Assembly: GCA_002441125.1 (NCBI GenBank)
Contig: DJVI01000011.1
Location: forward strand, 6,523-70,522
DNA: 64,000 nucleotides
Direction: 5' to 3'
From: Caldifarciminota bacterium UBA6260
Lineage (GTDB): Bacteria; Hydrothermota; 32-111
Below are positions 1 through 8,796 of the stretch, in pieces. Each line of letters starts with the position of its first letter. Position 1 is the stretch's first letter. The notes beneath the pieces were generated by a model. It did no database searches. It saw only the letters and a list, made by a program, of their open reading frames with translations, and was not told where the DNA came from. A program made the translations under genes and the position numbers.

Positions 1-278
1 GTAATAACCTGTGGAAGAAGGTGGAACGGGATAATATCTGAGTATATTGATGGATATGACGACGTGAAATAAAAGTCATTCAACAGCCAGTTGCCATGTT
101 TCCACATCTCCATGCTGGCAATGCCAACCAGTACCTGGTCACTGTCAAGCTTAAGGTTCAGGCTAATGAGCAGTTTTGTGATAAGGCCAAAGAGTGAGAA
201 TAATACCAGGATTATGAAGAGGTAGCGGTCATTTTTTGATAAGTTATTGTACCGGTCGATGAGTGTATCTTTTAACAT
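1..278 (-). CDS. N-terminal fragment of an unrelated polytopic membrane protein (glycosyltransferase-like), runs off the window
   Basis: Reading the minus strand from an ATG at 276-278 gives 92 uninterrupted codons to the window edge. The translation has a hydrophobic segment (about residues 20-40, containing RYLFIILVLFSLFGLITKLL) followed by a loop with LDSDQVLVGIASMEMWKHGN and a Tyr/Phe-rich stretch. This resembles the start of large membrane mannosyltransferase-type proteins, some of them archaeal; that is an impression, not a search result. No Shine-Dalgarno is visible. Base composition is about 41 % GC over 1-300 by hand count (124/300), against 27 % at 361-420, and codon choice is unlike the neighbours (CTG, CTC, CGG, CGC). 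It probably belongs to another genome joined here. Confidence 0.6.
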   Translation of the reverse strand, partial: MLKDTLIDRYNNLSKNDRYLFIILVLFSLFGLITKLLISLNLKLDSDQVLVGIASMEMWKHGNWLLNDFYFTSSYPSIYSDIIPFHLLPQVI

Positions 279-323
279 TGTCCCGGATAAGAGATGAGAC
301 ACGGAGATGAAAAACTATTCCGT

Positions 324-578
324 TTACTGGCAGCAGGATAGTCCCTGCAGATTTAATGTGAAAAAACCTGTTGAAAAAAGATTTTTTATAGCATTCTCAA
401 TATCTTTATCCGTAAGTGGTGAACCTATATACAAACCTGACCTATTTATAACAAACTCTTTTGATGCAAAGTTGTTTCCTTCAACCTCTATATCGAATAT
501 TCTATCAGTTAAAATATTCTGTTGATAAGAGATTAAATATAAAGAAAAAAATAAAAAGAAAGAAAAAAACTTTTTCAA
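324..578 (-). CDS. BamA-like outer-membrane assembly protein, truncated after part of POTRA 1
   Basis: The start is a TTG at 576-578 with a GAGGAGG site 4 nt upstream, overlapping the clpC stop (AATTGA). A signal peptide (about residues 1-20) is followed by IFDIEVEGNNFASKE and a segment ending NLFSTGFF, which matches the first POTRA repeat of BamA/Omp85 proteins (beta-strand, GN turn, helix, TG-F strand). Family members are 600-900 aa; this one stops after 84 aa, immediately after reading into the compositionally different edge at about 324-360. The last residues (LNLQGLSCCQ) look like read-through of foreign sequence. The real gene presumably continues elsewhere and the truncation is probably an assembly join. 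In the intact protein the role would be insertion of beta-barrels into the outer membrane. Confidence 0.65.
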   Translation of the reverse strand: MKKFFSFFLFFSLYLISYQQNILTDRIFDIEVEGNNFASKEFVINRSGLYIGSPLTDKDIENAIKNLFSTGFFTLNLQGLSCCQ

Positions 579-3049
579 TTTTCCTCCTCACGCTGTTTTA
601 TGATCTCTCCATAAAACACACCAATTTTATCGTTAATGATGTCAAAAAAGATCTCATTATGTGTTGTGAACTTATCATGTAGAATCTCTTCGGTTATAAA
701 ATTCTCAACATTCTCCTGAATAACTCTTGAAACATTTCTCGCTCCAAAATTCCTGTCAAAACCTTTTTTTGCAAGATAATCGACAACTCTATGTGAAAAA
801 GATATATTGTAACCTTTTTTAGAATATATCTCTGATAGATTCTGCAGATTTTTTAAAGTAATTTCTCTTATATTATCCTCAGTCAAACTGTTGAAAACTA
901 TTATCATGTCGAGTCTATTTAAAAATTCAGTTTTAAAATTCTTTTTTACCTCTTCCATAATACTTTTCTGGAACTTTTCTTCATCGTAATCCTTTTCAGA
1001 AAAACCTATATCCTTTTTGAATATGTTTTCAGATGTTCCAATATTAGATGTGAAAACTATTATAGTATTTTTAAAATCAATAGTTCTATGGTAAGAATCA
1101 GTTAAGATACCATCATCGAGTATCTGTAAAAAAATGTTGTAAACATTTGGATGGGCTTTTTCAATCTCATCGAAAAGAAGAAGTGAGAATGGATTCCTTT
1201 TAACAAACTCTGTTAATCTGCCTCCTTCCTCATACCCAACATATCCCGGAGGTGAACCTATGAGTTTTTGAACTTCATGTTCAAGAGAATACTCTGACAT
1301 ATCGAATCTCATAAAAGAATCTTTTTTAGTGAAAAGTATGGAAGCCATCTTTTTTGCAAAGAATGTTTTGCCAACACCCGATGGTCCAAGGAAGAGCATT
1401 GAAATTCTCGGTTTTACAGGGTCTTTTATTCCAAGTAGTGTCAATTTAACAGCTTTTGAAACTTTCGTAATAACATGCTCCTGCCCAACTATATCTTTTC
1501 TGAACTCCTGTTCAAGTTTCATTAGATCGTTTTGAATATCCATATTAAGTTTATCGACAGGTATACCTGTCCACTGTGATATAACCTCTTTTACTATCTT
1601 CTCATTAACTTTTAATCTGTTAGTTCTTTTTGATATACCTTCCTTAAGCTGTTTAATTTTTTCTTCTATTTCAAGCTGTTTTGTTCTCTTTTCACCAGCA
1701 AGTTTAAATTTGTTTACTGATGTAAAGAACTCTTTCTCTTTTATAGTTTCGTTCAATTCATTATTTAAAATTTCAAGCTGTTTGTTAACTTTGAAAGAGA
1801 AATCCATGTTCACCTTTGAACCAGCTTCATCTATCACATCTATCGCTTTGTCTGGCAAAACTCTATCAGTTATATAGATTTCAGAAAGGTAGACCGCACT
1901 TTTTAAAGCATCATCGGTATACTCAACATTATGGAAATCTTCATACTTGTTTTTGATATGGTATAGAACCTCAAGAGTTTTTTCAACACTCATCTCTTTT
2001 ATATCAACTGGCTGGAATCTTCTTTCTAAAGCACCATCCTTTTCAATATATTTGTGATATTCGGAAAGTGTTGTTGCACCTATACACTGTATATCACCCC
2101 TTGAAAGTTGTGGTTTAAGCATATTCGCTGCATCTATCGAACCTTCAGCAGCACCTGTCCCAATTATTACATGAAGCTCATCTATAAAAAGTATAATATT
2201 TTTATTCTCCTCAATCTCCTTAATAAGATTTTTCAACCTTTCCTCAAATTGCCCCCTATACTTTGTTCCAGCTACAAGCATCCCAACATCGAGTGATAAG
2301 ATCCTTTTGTTCCTAAGATTTTCAGGAACCATATTATTAACTATTCTTTCAGCTAAAGCTTCAACAACAGCTGTCTTTCCAGCACCCGGTTTTCCTATAA
2401 GAACAGGGTTGTTCTTCTTTCTTCTTCCAAGAATCTGAATTATTCTGGCTATCTCCTCTTCCCTTCCATAAACTGGGTCAAGTTTATTCTCCTTAGCAAG
2501 TTTAGTGAGATCCTTACAAAGATAATCGGCAAGAGGTGTTGAACTTGTCTCATCTATATTGATGCTACCCTTCTCCTCATCATCTTTTATTCTCATCCTG
2601 AAACTTGGATTTTTGACAAGGTTCTTGAATGTCTGAATGTTAAAACCAACAGAGTCTAAGGATTCTTTTGACTCAGGGTTTAGGTTGTAAATAGCTATGA
2701 CAAAATGTTCAGGTTCAATGTAAACTTCTCCATTTTCAAGAGCCATCTTTTCAGCCTCATTGAAAACCTTTTTAGTTTCATCAGAGTCAGTAACATCGAA
2801 AGTTATATTCTCGACATTTTCCTCAACTCTTCTTACATACTGTCTTAAAATACCTTTCAAAATATCTAAAACCTCTGGACTTTTACTTTTTGTGGAGTTG
2901 ATTATATAATTGTTCGTTGCAAGATCCCTATCTGAAATTATAGTTAAAAGTATATCGTAAGGTTCAACTTTAGATCTGTTAAGCCCTCTTGTCCTCTGTT
3001 CACTTTTTTTTAAAATTATACTCATCCTTCTTGAGAAATTGAGCTCCAT
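575..3049 (-). CDS. clpC: ClpC-type AAA+ unfoldase, Clp protease ATPase subunit
   Basis: 824 aa, close to the usual ClpC length. Order: N-terminal Clp repeat domain (1-145), first AAA+ module with Walker A GKPGAGKT (219-226) and Walker B FIDE (288-291), a short coiled-coil middle region (about 420-475) of ClpC rather than ClpB size, second AAA+ module with Walker A GPSGVGKT (555-562), pore loop GYVG (602-605) and Walker B LLFDE (624-628), and a C-terminal D2-small domain. ClpC unfolds proteins and feeds them to ClpP; no clpP lies in this window. The ATG has AGGAG 5 nt upstream and a good promoter lies just upstream. The downstream BamA-like gene overlaps its stop codon. Assignment as ClpC over ClpA/ClpB rests on the middle-domain length. 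Confidence 0.93.
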   Translation of the reverse strand: MELNFSRRMSIILKKSEQRTRGLNRSKVEPYDILLTIISDRDLATNNYIINSTKSKSPEVLDILKGILRQYVRRVEENVENITFDVTDSDETKKVFNEAEKMALENGEVYIEPEHFVIAIYNLNPESKESLDSVGFNIQTFKNLVKNPSFRMRIKDDEEKGSINIDETSSTPLADYLCKDLTKLAKENKLDPVYGREEEIARIIQILGRRKKNNPVLIGKPGAGKTAVVEALAERIVNNMVPENLRNKRILSLDVGMLVAGTKYRGQFEERLKNLIKEIEENKNIILFIDELHVIIGTGAAEGSIDAANMLKPQLSRGDIQCIGATTLSEYHKYIEKDGALERRFQPVDIKEMSVEKTLEVLYHIKNKYEDFHNVEYTDDALKSAVYLSEIYITDRVLPDKAIDVIDEAGSKVNMDFSFKVNKQLEILNNELNETIKEKEFFTSVNKFKLAGEKRTKQLEIEEKIKQLKEGISKRTNRLKVNEKIVKEVISQWTGIPVDKLNMDIQNDLMKLEQEFRKDIVGQEHVITKVSKAVKLTLLGIKDPVKPRISMLFLGPSGVGKTFFAKKMASILFTKKDSFMRFDMSEYSLEHEVQKLIGSPPGYVGYEEGGRLTEFVKRNPFSLLLFDEIEKAHPNVYNIFLQILDDGILTDSYHRTIDFKNTIIVFTSNIGTSENIFKKDIGFSEKDYDEEKFQKSIMEEVKKNFKTEFLNRLDMIIVFNSLTEDNIREITLKNLQNLSEIYSKKGYNISFSHRVVDYLAKKGFDRNFGARNVSRVIQENVENFITEEILHDKFTTHNEIFFDIINDKIGVFYGEIIKQREEEN

Positions 3050-3071
3050 AAAACTCCTATTTTAAATAAAT

Positions 3072-3100
3072 ATGATAACAGAAAATAGTTAAATATTCAA
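3072..3100 (-). promoter_or_regulatory. Sigma-70-type promoter of clpC
   Basis: On the minus strand TTGAAT (3095-3100) and TATCAT (3072-3077) are separated by 17 bp, followed by a short leader and the AGGAG site of clpC. It overlaps the end of the upstream gene, so clpC can be transcribed independently of the TonB operon. Confidence 0.6.
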
Positions 3101-3369
3101 TATTGTTTATTATTGGAAACAATTATTTTTATTAAAATTAACAAAAACTGCTTTTTAAAATTCTTTATTATTTCTTTAGCTTTTCCCTCGTGATTTGGGA
3201 AAATATCTAAAGGAACATTCTCTTTACCTATAGTAGTTGAAACCAAATACCTTGCACATCTTATGTAATCTTTTTTGCAATAGTTCCTTTTGTAGATATT
3301 ACTCATAGAAGGCATATCTTTAAGTTTGTCGTTGAAAAATGGACATGAGTTTATTAACGGACAATCCAT
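3097..3369 (-). CDS. Small cysteine-rich conserved protein of unknown function
   Basis: About 90 aa. I choose the second ATG (3367-3369) because AGGGTGG lies 7 nt upstream of it; the first in-frame ATG (3373-3375) touches the GGTGG. The N-terminal part has a CPLINSCPFFNDKL segment, then MPSM, then NYCKKDYIRCARYLV. This Cys pattern with a FFND-MP core recurs, as I recall, in a small uncharacterised family found beside sensory or redox genes. The C-terminus is a hydrophobic stretch (KKQFLLILIKIIV) that may be a membrane segment or amphipathic helix. It is last in the run with the TonB receptor, lipoprotein and transglutaminase-like gene (8 nt after the latter). Function unknown; four Cys could bind iron-sulfur or zinc, which is only inference. 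Confidence 0.6.
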   Translation of the reverse strand: MDCPLINSCPFFNDKLKDMPSMSNIYKRNYCKKDYIRCARYLVSTTIGKENVPLDIFPNHEGKAKEIIKNFKKQFLLILIKIIVSNNKQY

Positions 3370-3383
3370 TTTCATCCACCCTT

Positions 3384-5738
3384 TTAATATTTAATCATAT
3401 TTTTAAGGTTAAGGTTTAATCCTTCGATCCAAAAAAGAGTTATATTCTCTTCAATCACTATTATTGTTGGTAAAATGTTTACATCAAAACTTTTAAGATC
3501 ATCCTTTGAAATTTTAAAAACGGAGATATTTTCTTTGTTGAAAAGATCAAAAACCTTATCATCCTTGTTTGTAAATATATATATGAAACCTTCAAAACTT
3601 TTTATAAAATCTTTGTTAATCAAAAGTGTTGATATAGATTCTTCATTGTTAAGATCTAAAAAGATCAACATCTTTCTTTTATCTCTGACATCCTTATATT
3701 TTGAAAGTTTTTCAAAATTCTTAAAACTTTTCAAAGATTTTTTCTGTGTTAAAGAAAAAATTTTCAAACTATCAAGAAAAATATTTATAGTATCACCAAT
3801 AATATTTTTTAAAGAAACGAAAGATGAACCTATATCATCCCTGAAACCGTATATAAGATAATATTTGTCATAATCGGTCTCAACTTTTATGAAAGAATCA
3901 CAATTCTCTGCTATTTCAGGTTCAATAATGTCAGGGTGATTTTTAAACCTTTCTATTGAAAAATCCTCATAAATTTCCTTCTCTTTTGAAATATTTTTAC
4001 CATTTTCAAAGAATTTTAAAAATATCAGTTTTTTCTTGTTTTCTGTATTGCCAAAACTTTTATCCTTCCATCCATCTTTTCCAAAGTAAGATATCATCTT
4101 AATATCATAGTTTAATTTTGCAGGAATATTCAAACTCCTTAGTATAGCAACAACAAGTATATACCTTTCAAGTTCACTACCCTTTTTTAAAATGAAAGTT
4201 TCCAAGGGAGTTTTTATAGTTTTATAAAAATTGTCAGAACTTTCATCTTTAATATTTTTTTCTACCCATCTGTAAACCTTCTCAAAAGTTTTTTCATCAT
4301 CAACATCTTTAAATTTTTTAAAATTTTTAGAAAGTTGATACCTGTAAAAACTTATTGGCTCATAATAAATCCTTTGACTAATAAGATAATTTTCAATTAT
4401 ACTATCATCTATACCATCGAGTGGAAATTTTAGAGATTTCAACTCCCTATAAAGGTTTGTTGTATCCAAAAAAACTAAATCTTTGGGTGCAAAATTTTTC
4501 AAAAATATCTTTAAAATTTCTTTTTTGGAACAATCAATTCTCTCATAAAAACTCAAAATCTTTTCATAATTCCCTCTTGAGTTTTTAAGGATTGTGTCAA
4601 ACAAACTATCACCACTTTTACCTGAAAATTCTAATCTTTCAAAATTTTTCTTTCTAACTATGTTCAAAGAATCAAAATTCGGTTTATAAAAGCTTTCATT
4701 ATTATCTTTAACAACATTTGAAACTTTTAAAAAAAATGAAGTATCTTTTACAAAATCCTTTTCAACTTCTAAAGTAACAGATGTATCTGAAAAAAGATCA
4801 ACTATACGATAATCCATTTTGCCATTTTTATATCCAAAGATAAAATATGAGTTTTTCCCCAATTCAAAAATTAAGCTATCTTTTAGCGTATCCAAAACTA
4901 TAGGCAAAAGTCCAGCAAAGTTAAAAACTGATACTGAAACAATTGTACTATCTTCAGATAAGATTTTCAACTTTACAGGTTTGAAATAATTTTTTGAAAC
5001 ATTTAAAAGTTCATAACCTTTTTCCCCTTTTCCAAAAACAGGAGATAAAACTATACCTGTTCTTTTAACTTGATCTTTAAACCATGTGTTGTTAAGATCC
5101 CCTGGTTCCCCACCGCCAAGGAAATACCATTTCCCATCAATCCATACTTCACACCAAGCATGGTTACTATTTGTAAAAGGCCAATATGGTGTATAAGCTT
5201 CTCTTGCAGGTATACCAACACTTCTTAAAGCTTTTATAAAGAGTATCATCATCTCTTCACATCTTCCAAAACCTCTTTTTATGGTAGTTGTTGCGTTCTG
5301 ATCGTATGGCTCCGTAGGTTTATATTCCATCTTTGAAAAGCACCATTCGTTTATCTTCAAAACAGCATCCCTCATTGAAAGGTCTTTTACAAGTTCAAAA
5401 ATAGTATCACCGTAAACTTTATAAAAATTTTCAACAGGTTCTTGAGAAACTCTTAAAGGGATAACATAATAAAAGAGTAAAGAATCATCAATTTTATCTT
5501 TCCATTCAACCTTTTCTAAATTATTTTTTATAGAAAGAAGATTAAAAATAAAATTATCTTTGTTGAAATTTAAAATGTCAACATCTTCAGAATTTTCAAT
5601 TATGAATTTTGCCCAATCCTTGATATTATACTTTTCACTCTCCTTTAAAAGTTCTTTTTTCTTACTTTCAATAGAAAAGTTGGATATGAATAAAAATATC
5701 AAAGAAAAGAAAAATAAAATTTTAAAAATTCTTTTCAT
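3384..5738 (-). CDS. Exported transglutaminase-like protein with a thioredoxin-fold C-terminus
   Basis: 784 aa with an N-terminal signal or anchor (about 4-20). A transglutaminase-like core occupies about 95-215: RGFGRCEEMMILFIKALRSV holds the likely nucleophile Cys160, followed by NHAWCEVWIDGKWYFL with His193. A second, degenerate copy sits near 500-570 (LERYILVVAILRSLNIPAKL) without an obvious Cys. The last about 90 residues (RKMLIFLDLNN onwards, ending near LPTIIVIEE) look like a thioredoxin fold without a CxxC motif. Such proteins are usually periplasmic and act in peptide cleavage, crosslinking or as inactive scaffolds. It lies 3 nt after the lipoprotein gene and 8 nt before the Cys-rich gene, in the TonB-receptor operon, so it may process material that the receptor imports. 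The substrate is unknown. Confidence 0.75.
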   Translation of the reverse strand: MKRIFKILFFFSLIFLFISNFSIESKKKELLKESEKYNIKDWAKFIIENSEDVDILNFNKDNFIFNLLSIKNNLEKVEWKDKIDDSLLFYYVIPLRVSQEPVENFYKVYGDTIFELVKDLSMRDAVLKINEWCFSKMEYKPTEPYDQNATTTIKRGFGRCEEMMILFIKALRSVGIPAREAYTPYWPFTNSNHAWCEVWIDGKWYFLGGGEPGDLNNTWFKDQVKRTGIVLSPVFGKGEKGYELLNVSKNYFKPVKLKILSEDSTIVSVSVFNFAGLLPIVLDTLKDSLIFELGKNSYFIFGYKNGKMDYRIVDLFSDTSVTLEVEKDFVKDTSFFLKVSNVVKDNNESFYKPNFDSLNIVRKKNFERLEFSGKSGDSLFDTILKNSRGNYEKILSFYERIDCSKKEILKIFLKNFAPKDLVFLDTTNLYRELKSLKFPLDGIDDSIIENYLISQRIYYEPISFYRYQLSKNFKKFKDVDDEKTFEKVYRWVEKNIKDESSDNFYKTIKTPLETFILKKGSELERYILVVAILRSLNIPAKLNYDIKMISYFGKDGWKDKSFGNTENKKKLIFLKFFENGKNISKEKEIYEDFSIERFKNHPDIIEPEIAENCDSFIKVETDYDKYYLIYGFRDDIGSSFVSLKNIIGDTINIFLDSLKIFSLTQKKSLKSFKNFEKLSKYKDVRDKRKMLIFLDLNNEESISTLLINKDFIKSFEGFIYIFTNKDDKVFDLFNKENISVFKISKDDLKSFDVNILPTIIVIEENITLFWIEGLNLNLKNMIKY

Positions 5739-5741
5739 AAT

Positions 5742-6467
5742 CTATTTTATAAGTTTAATCTCCTTCAAACTACCTACCGAAACACTTCCAAAAAGTCCGA
5801 AACCATCATCGAAAGATGAGTATTTTTGATCTGTAAGATAGTTAAAGTATGAAGAATCATAAGAGATTATATAAAAATCGTATGTCCCACTATCCGGAAA
5901 AAGGTAGGAAAGGGTTGAAAGTTGGAAAAAAGTATCATTTTGAACACCTGATTGAAAAAAGTAAAAACTACCATACTCATTTTTTTGGTTTATCTGTAAC
6001 ATATAAAAACCTATTCCAGAACTGTTCCATAATAGTACCAAAGAACTATCGATTTTCAAAACTGAAGAATCAGAAAAGGATAAAAATTTTATATTTTTTG
6101 GAGTTAAACTTTTTGATGTAAAAACCTTATCTTTGACTTTCACCTCAATTTCATATCTCTTTTCAGGAATAACAGTTTTATCGATACTGTAAAAATATTT
6201 GTATCCGAAACTATCAACATCCAAACTTTCAAGTGATAAACTTTCTCCATCTATTTTAACTATTGCATCAAAAACAAAATTGTTTGTGGAATTTAAAGAA
6301 TCTTTTATAGAAATGGTTGAATCTACTATAACCTTTATCTTATCATCGCCAACTCTCAAAATTGAAAAAATATAATATCCTGTATTGTAACCATCATCTT
6401 TATTTATAAAAGAGCATGATATTGAAAGGATTATCAGAACAACTAAAAAAAAGATTTTAAAATTCAC
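5742..6467 (-). CDS. Surface or periplasmic lipoprotein paired with the TonB receptor
   Basis: 241 aa starting with GTG (6465-6467), which has GGGGGT about 5 nt upstream and overlaps the end of the TonB-receptor gene by 11 nt. A type II signal peptide ends in the lipobox LSISC (Cys18). The rest is beta-rich, with IKVIVDSTISIKDS and a Fn3-like region (KRYEIEVKVKDKVFTSKSLT). It resembles in size and position the DUF4249-type lipoproteins that accompany TonB-dependent receptors in Bacteroidetes-like genomes, but I cannot confirm the family. The tight overlap with the receptor argues that the two work together, probably as a ligand-binding lid. Confidence 0.65.
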   Translation of the reverse strand: MNFKIFFLVVLIILSISCSFINKDDGYNTGYYIFSILRVGDDKIKVIVDSTISIKDSLNSTNNFVFDAIVKIDGESLSLESLDVDSFGYKYFYSIDKTVIPEKRYEIEVKVKDKVFTSKSLTPKNIKFLSFSDSSVLKIDSSLVLLWNSSGIGFYMLQINQKNEYGSFYFFQSGVQNDTFFQLSTLSYLFPDSGTYDFYIISYDSSYFNYLTDQKYSSFDDGFGLFGSVSVGSLKEIKLIK

Positions 6468-8697
6468 ACATAACCCCCAAAGTTGGAATTATTGGAAACA
6501 TATCGAACTCCTCTCTTTTTGATGGAGAAACCGAATGATCATAATAGTAAAAGTAAACATTTTTGAAATTGAATATGTTTATAACATTTAAAGATATACC
6601 AAAACTAAAATTTTTTATTTTGAACCTTTTGGAAAGACCAAAATCAACCCTTTTGTATGGAGGGAATCTGGCAGAGTTAAAATCAGATTCTATCTCTCTC
6701 CATCCACCTGCATAATAATCACCATTTACAGGATCGAAAGAATAATCTATATATTTACCTATTACAGCAGTATAAGGTAATCCACTCCCATAATTTATAA
6801 CCATACTCAAGTTTATGCCATTTTTAAAAAGGTATGAGATGTTCAAAACAAAGGAGTTTGTTCTATCGTAGTATGTTGGATAGTAAACAGAATCTTTAAG
6901 CATCCTCACACTTGAAAAAGAGTACCCTATCCATCCTGTCAAATCACCTGAACTTTTTTTCAAAAGTATCTCAATTCCCTGACTGTAACCTTTAGTTGTT
7001 TTATAACCTTTTACAGGATCATCAAGATTGTAAAAAATATCCATAAGAGTTGTGTAAACAAGATTTTTGTAATCTTTGTGGTAAATTTCAAAGTTAAAAG
7101 ATATATCGTTGGGAAACCACTTCTCGTAACCTGCAATATAGTGTAAACACCTTAAAGGTGAAAAATTTTCAACAAGAGGTATCCATGTTTCTCCAAAAAT
7201 TGAAGAGAAATCTCCAGTTTCCTGTTTTACAGAAGTTATGAACTGGTAGTAATCTCCAATACTGAAAGTCAATGATGAGTTCTGATCCAAAAAATACTTA
7301 AAAGAACCTCTAAGGTTTGGATAGAATTTTTCAATATACTGGTATCTGTCCAATCTAACACCAAAATCAAAAATGTAAAAACCAGTCCTTTTAAAAGAAT
7401 AATCGAGAAATGATGAAATATAATAAGGATTGTTTTTAATATTCAAAAGTTCACCTGTATCTGAAACTGTAAAATTGTAATCAAAACTATCTCTGTACAA
7501 TTCAACTCCAGCATAGAAATTGTTTTCATCTATTTTTTTCTCAAAATTGGTTTTCAACCCATACTGGTAAATATAGGAATGTATATGAACGAGTTTCAAG
7601 AAATCCATCCTGTTTTTATAATCGGAATAATAGATATTTGATACTATGTTCGAACTGTTGTTAAGAATTAATGAATGCTCTAAGGAAACCATCCTGTTTC
7701 CCCATTTTACATCTGCAACTGAAACTGTATCAAGATGTATATCAAGGATATCCTGATCTAAAAAAAATGACAACTTCAGATTATTTTTCTCGTTAACTCT
7801 GTAATTGAATGCTGATGTTATATCATAAAAATAGTAAGGGAAATCGAACTTTATCAATTTTAAAAGTTGGTCAAAATATGTTCTTCTAAATGAAATAAAG
7901 AAAGAAAAGCCCTTATATAATTTAGATTGGAAATGTAACTTTGAAGATAACATCGAAATATCAACTATCGTTTGACTTTTATCTTTATTTGGAGTGATAC
8001 TTTTCATGTCAATTACAGAGGATAATCTGTTACCAAAAATTGAAGGAAATCCTCCAGCATAGAAAGTTACATTATCAATAGAGTTTATCTCGAATGTTGA
8101 GAAAAGACCTCCAAGATGAAAAGGATTGAATATCGGGGAATTATCGAAAAGAATAAGGTTCTGGTCAGGTGCACCACCCCTTACATAAAGTTCAGACGAA
8201 AAATCTGATGATGCCGTAACTGAAGGTAGAAGCTGGAAAGATCTCATAACATCGTTTTCTATGAGAGGAACAGATATTTTCAACTCTTCCCTCTTGTATA
8301 TCTTTTTACTTATAGATATCTCATTTTTGAATTCACTCATCTGTGCTGTGACTTCACTCCCTTTGTATGCTAAACTTTTGACCTTCAATTTAAAATTGTT
8401 TTTTACTTTGACATCTTCCCCTTTTGAAAAAACTTTTAATGTTTCACTTTGGAAACCTATCAGATCAACGATCAAAAAATATTCACCTTTAGGTATATCT
8501 TTAATAACATAAAAACCTGTTTCATCTGTAAGATCACCTTTTATTATCTTTTTATTTATGTCAGCTAAATAAACATTACAGAATGTAAGTGGCTCATTTT
8601 TTTCTTCCTCAAAAACATACCCATAATAATCATCAGCGAAAATAAAAATGTTTATAAGTTGGGATATAAAAAACAAAATTATCAATTTTTTAAACAT
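6457..8697 (-). CDS. TonB-dependent outer-membrane receptor with N-terminal carboxypeptidase-regulatory-like domain
   Basis: 746 aa. A signal peptide (1-21) is followed by a CarboxypepD_reg-like beta-sandwich (about 24-105; GYVFEEEKNEPLTFCNVYL, DETGFYVIKDIPKGEY). The plug domain (about 130-250) has the typical SELYVRGGAPDQNLILFDN segment and GGFPSIFGNRLSSVIDMKS. The remaining about 490 residues alternate aromatic and polar residues as a 22-strand barrel would, ending in a terminal Phe (MCEF). These receptors import large or scarce ligands using TonB-ExbBD energy; no tonB or exbBD is in this window and the ligand is unknown. It heads the operon with the lipoprotein and transglutaminase-like protein. 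The ATG has no Shine-Dalgarno and lies 7 nt from a TATAAT. Confidence 0.9.
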   Translation of the reverse strand: MFKKLIILFFISQLINIFIFADDYYGYVFEEEKNEPLTFCNVYLADINKKIIKGDLTDETGFYVIKDIPKGEYFLIVDLIGFQSETLKVFSKGEDVKVKNNFKLKVKSLAYKGSEVTAQMSEFKNEISISKKIYKREELKISVPLIENDVMRSFQLLPSVTASSDFSSELYVRGGAPDQNLILFDNSPIFNPFHLGGLFSTFEINSIDNVTFYAGGFPSIFGNRLSSVIDMKSITPNKDKSQTIVDISMLSSKLHFQSKLYKGFSFFISFRRTYFDQLLKLIKFDFPYYFYDITSAFNYRVNEKNNLKLSFFLDQDILDIHLDTVSVADVKWGNRMVSLEHSLILNNSSNIVSNIYYSDYKNRMDFLKLVHIHSYIYQYGLKTNFEKKIDENNFYAGVELYRDSFDYNFTVSDTGELLNIKNNPYYISSFLDYSFKRTGFYIFDFGVRLDRYQYIEKFYPNLRGSFKYFLDQNSSLTFSIGDYYQFITSVKQETGDFSSIFGETWIPLVENFSPLRCLHYIAGYEKWFPNDISFNFEIYHKDYKNLVYTTLMDIFYNLDDPVKGYKTTKGYSQGIEILLKKSSGDLTGWIGYSFSSVRMLKDSVYYPTYYDRTNSFVLNISYLFKNGINLSMVINYGSGLPYTAVIGKYIDYSFDPVNGDYYAGGWREIESDFNSARFPPYKRVDFGLSKRFKIKNFSFGISLNVINIFNFKNVYFYYYDHSVSPSKREEFDMFPIIPTLGVMCEF

Positions 8698-8704
8698 TGT
8701 TATT

Positions 8705-8735
8705 ATTATATTATAAAAAAGTCTTTTGTAAACAA
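8705..8735 (-). promoter_or_regulatory. Promoter of the TonB-receptor operon, probably leaderless
   Basis: On the minus strand TATAAT occurs twice, overlapping (8705-8710 and 8710-8715). TTGTTT at 8730-8735 is the best -35 but the spacing is poor (19 or 14 bp). The nearer -10 ends 7 nt before the ATG, and no ribosome-binding site is present. Confidence 0.4.
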
Positions 8736-8796
8736 TCGATAACAGATAAAATAAAACTTTTAAATTAAATCGTTGAAATCCATCTTTATAAAATCA

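Noticed and set aside
345..350. CTGCAG (PstI site) as proof of a cloning junction
   Set aside because: A 6-mer occurs by chance; the exact join could lie anywhere between about 325 and 360. It is noted only as a hint.
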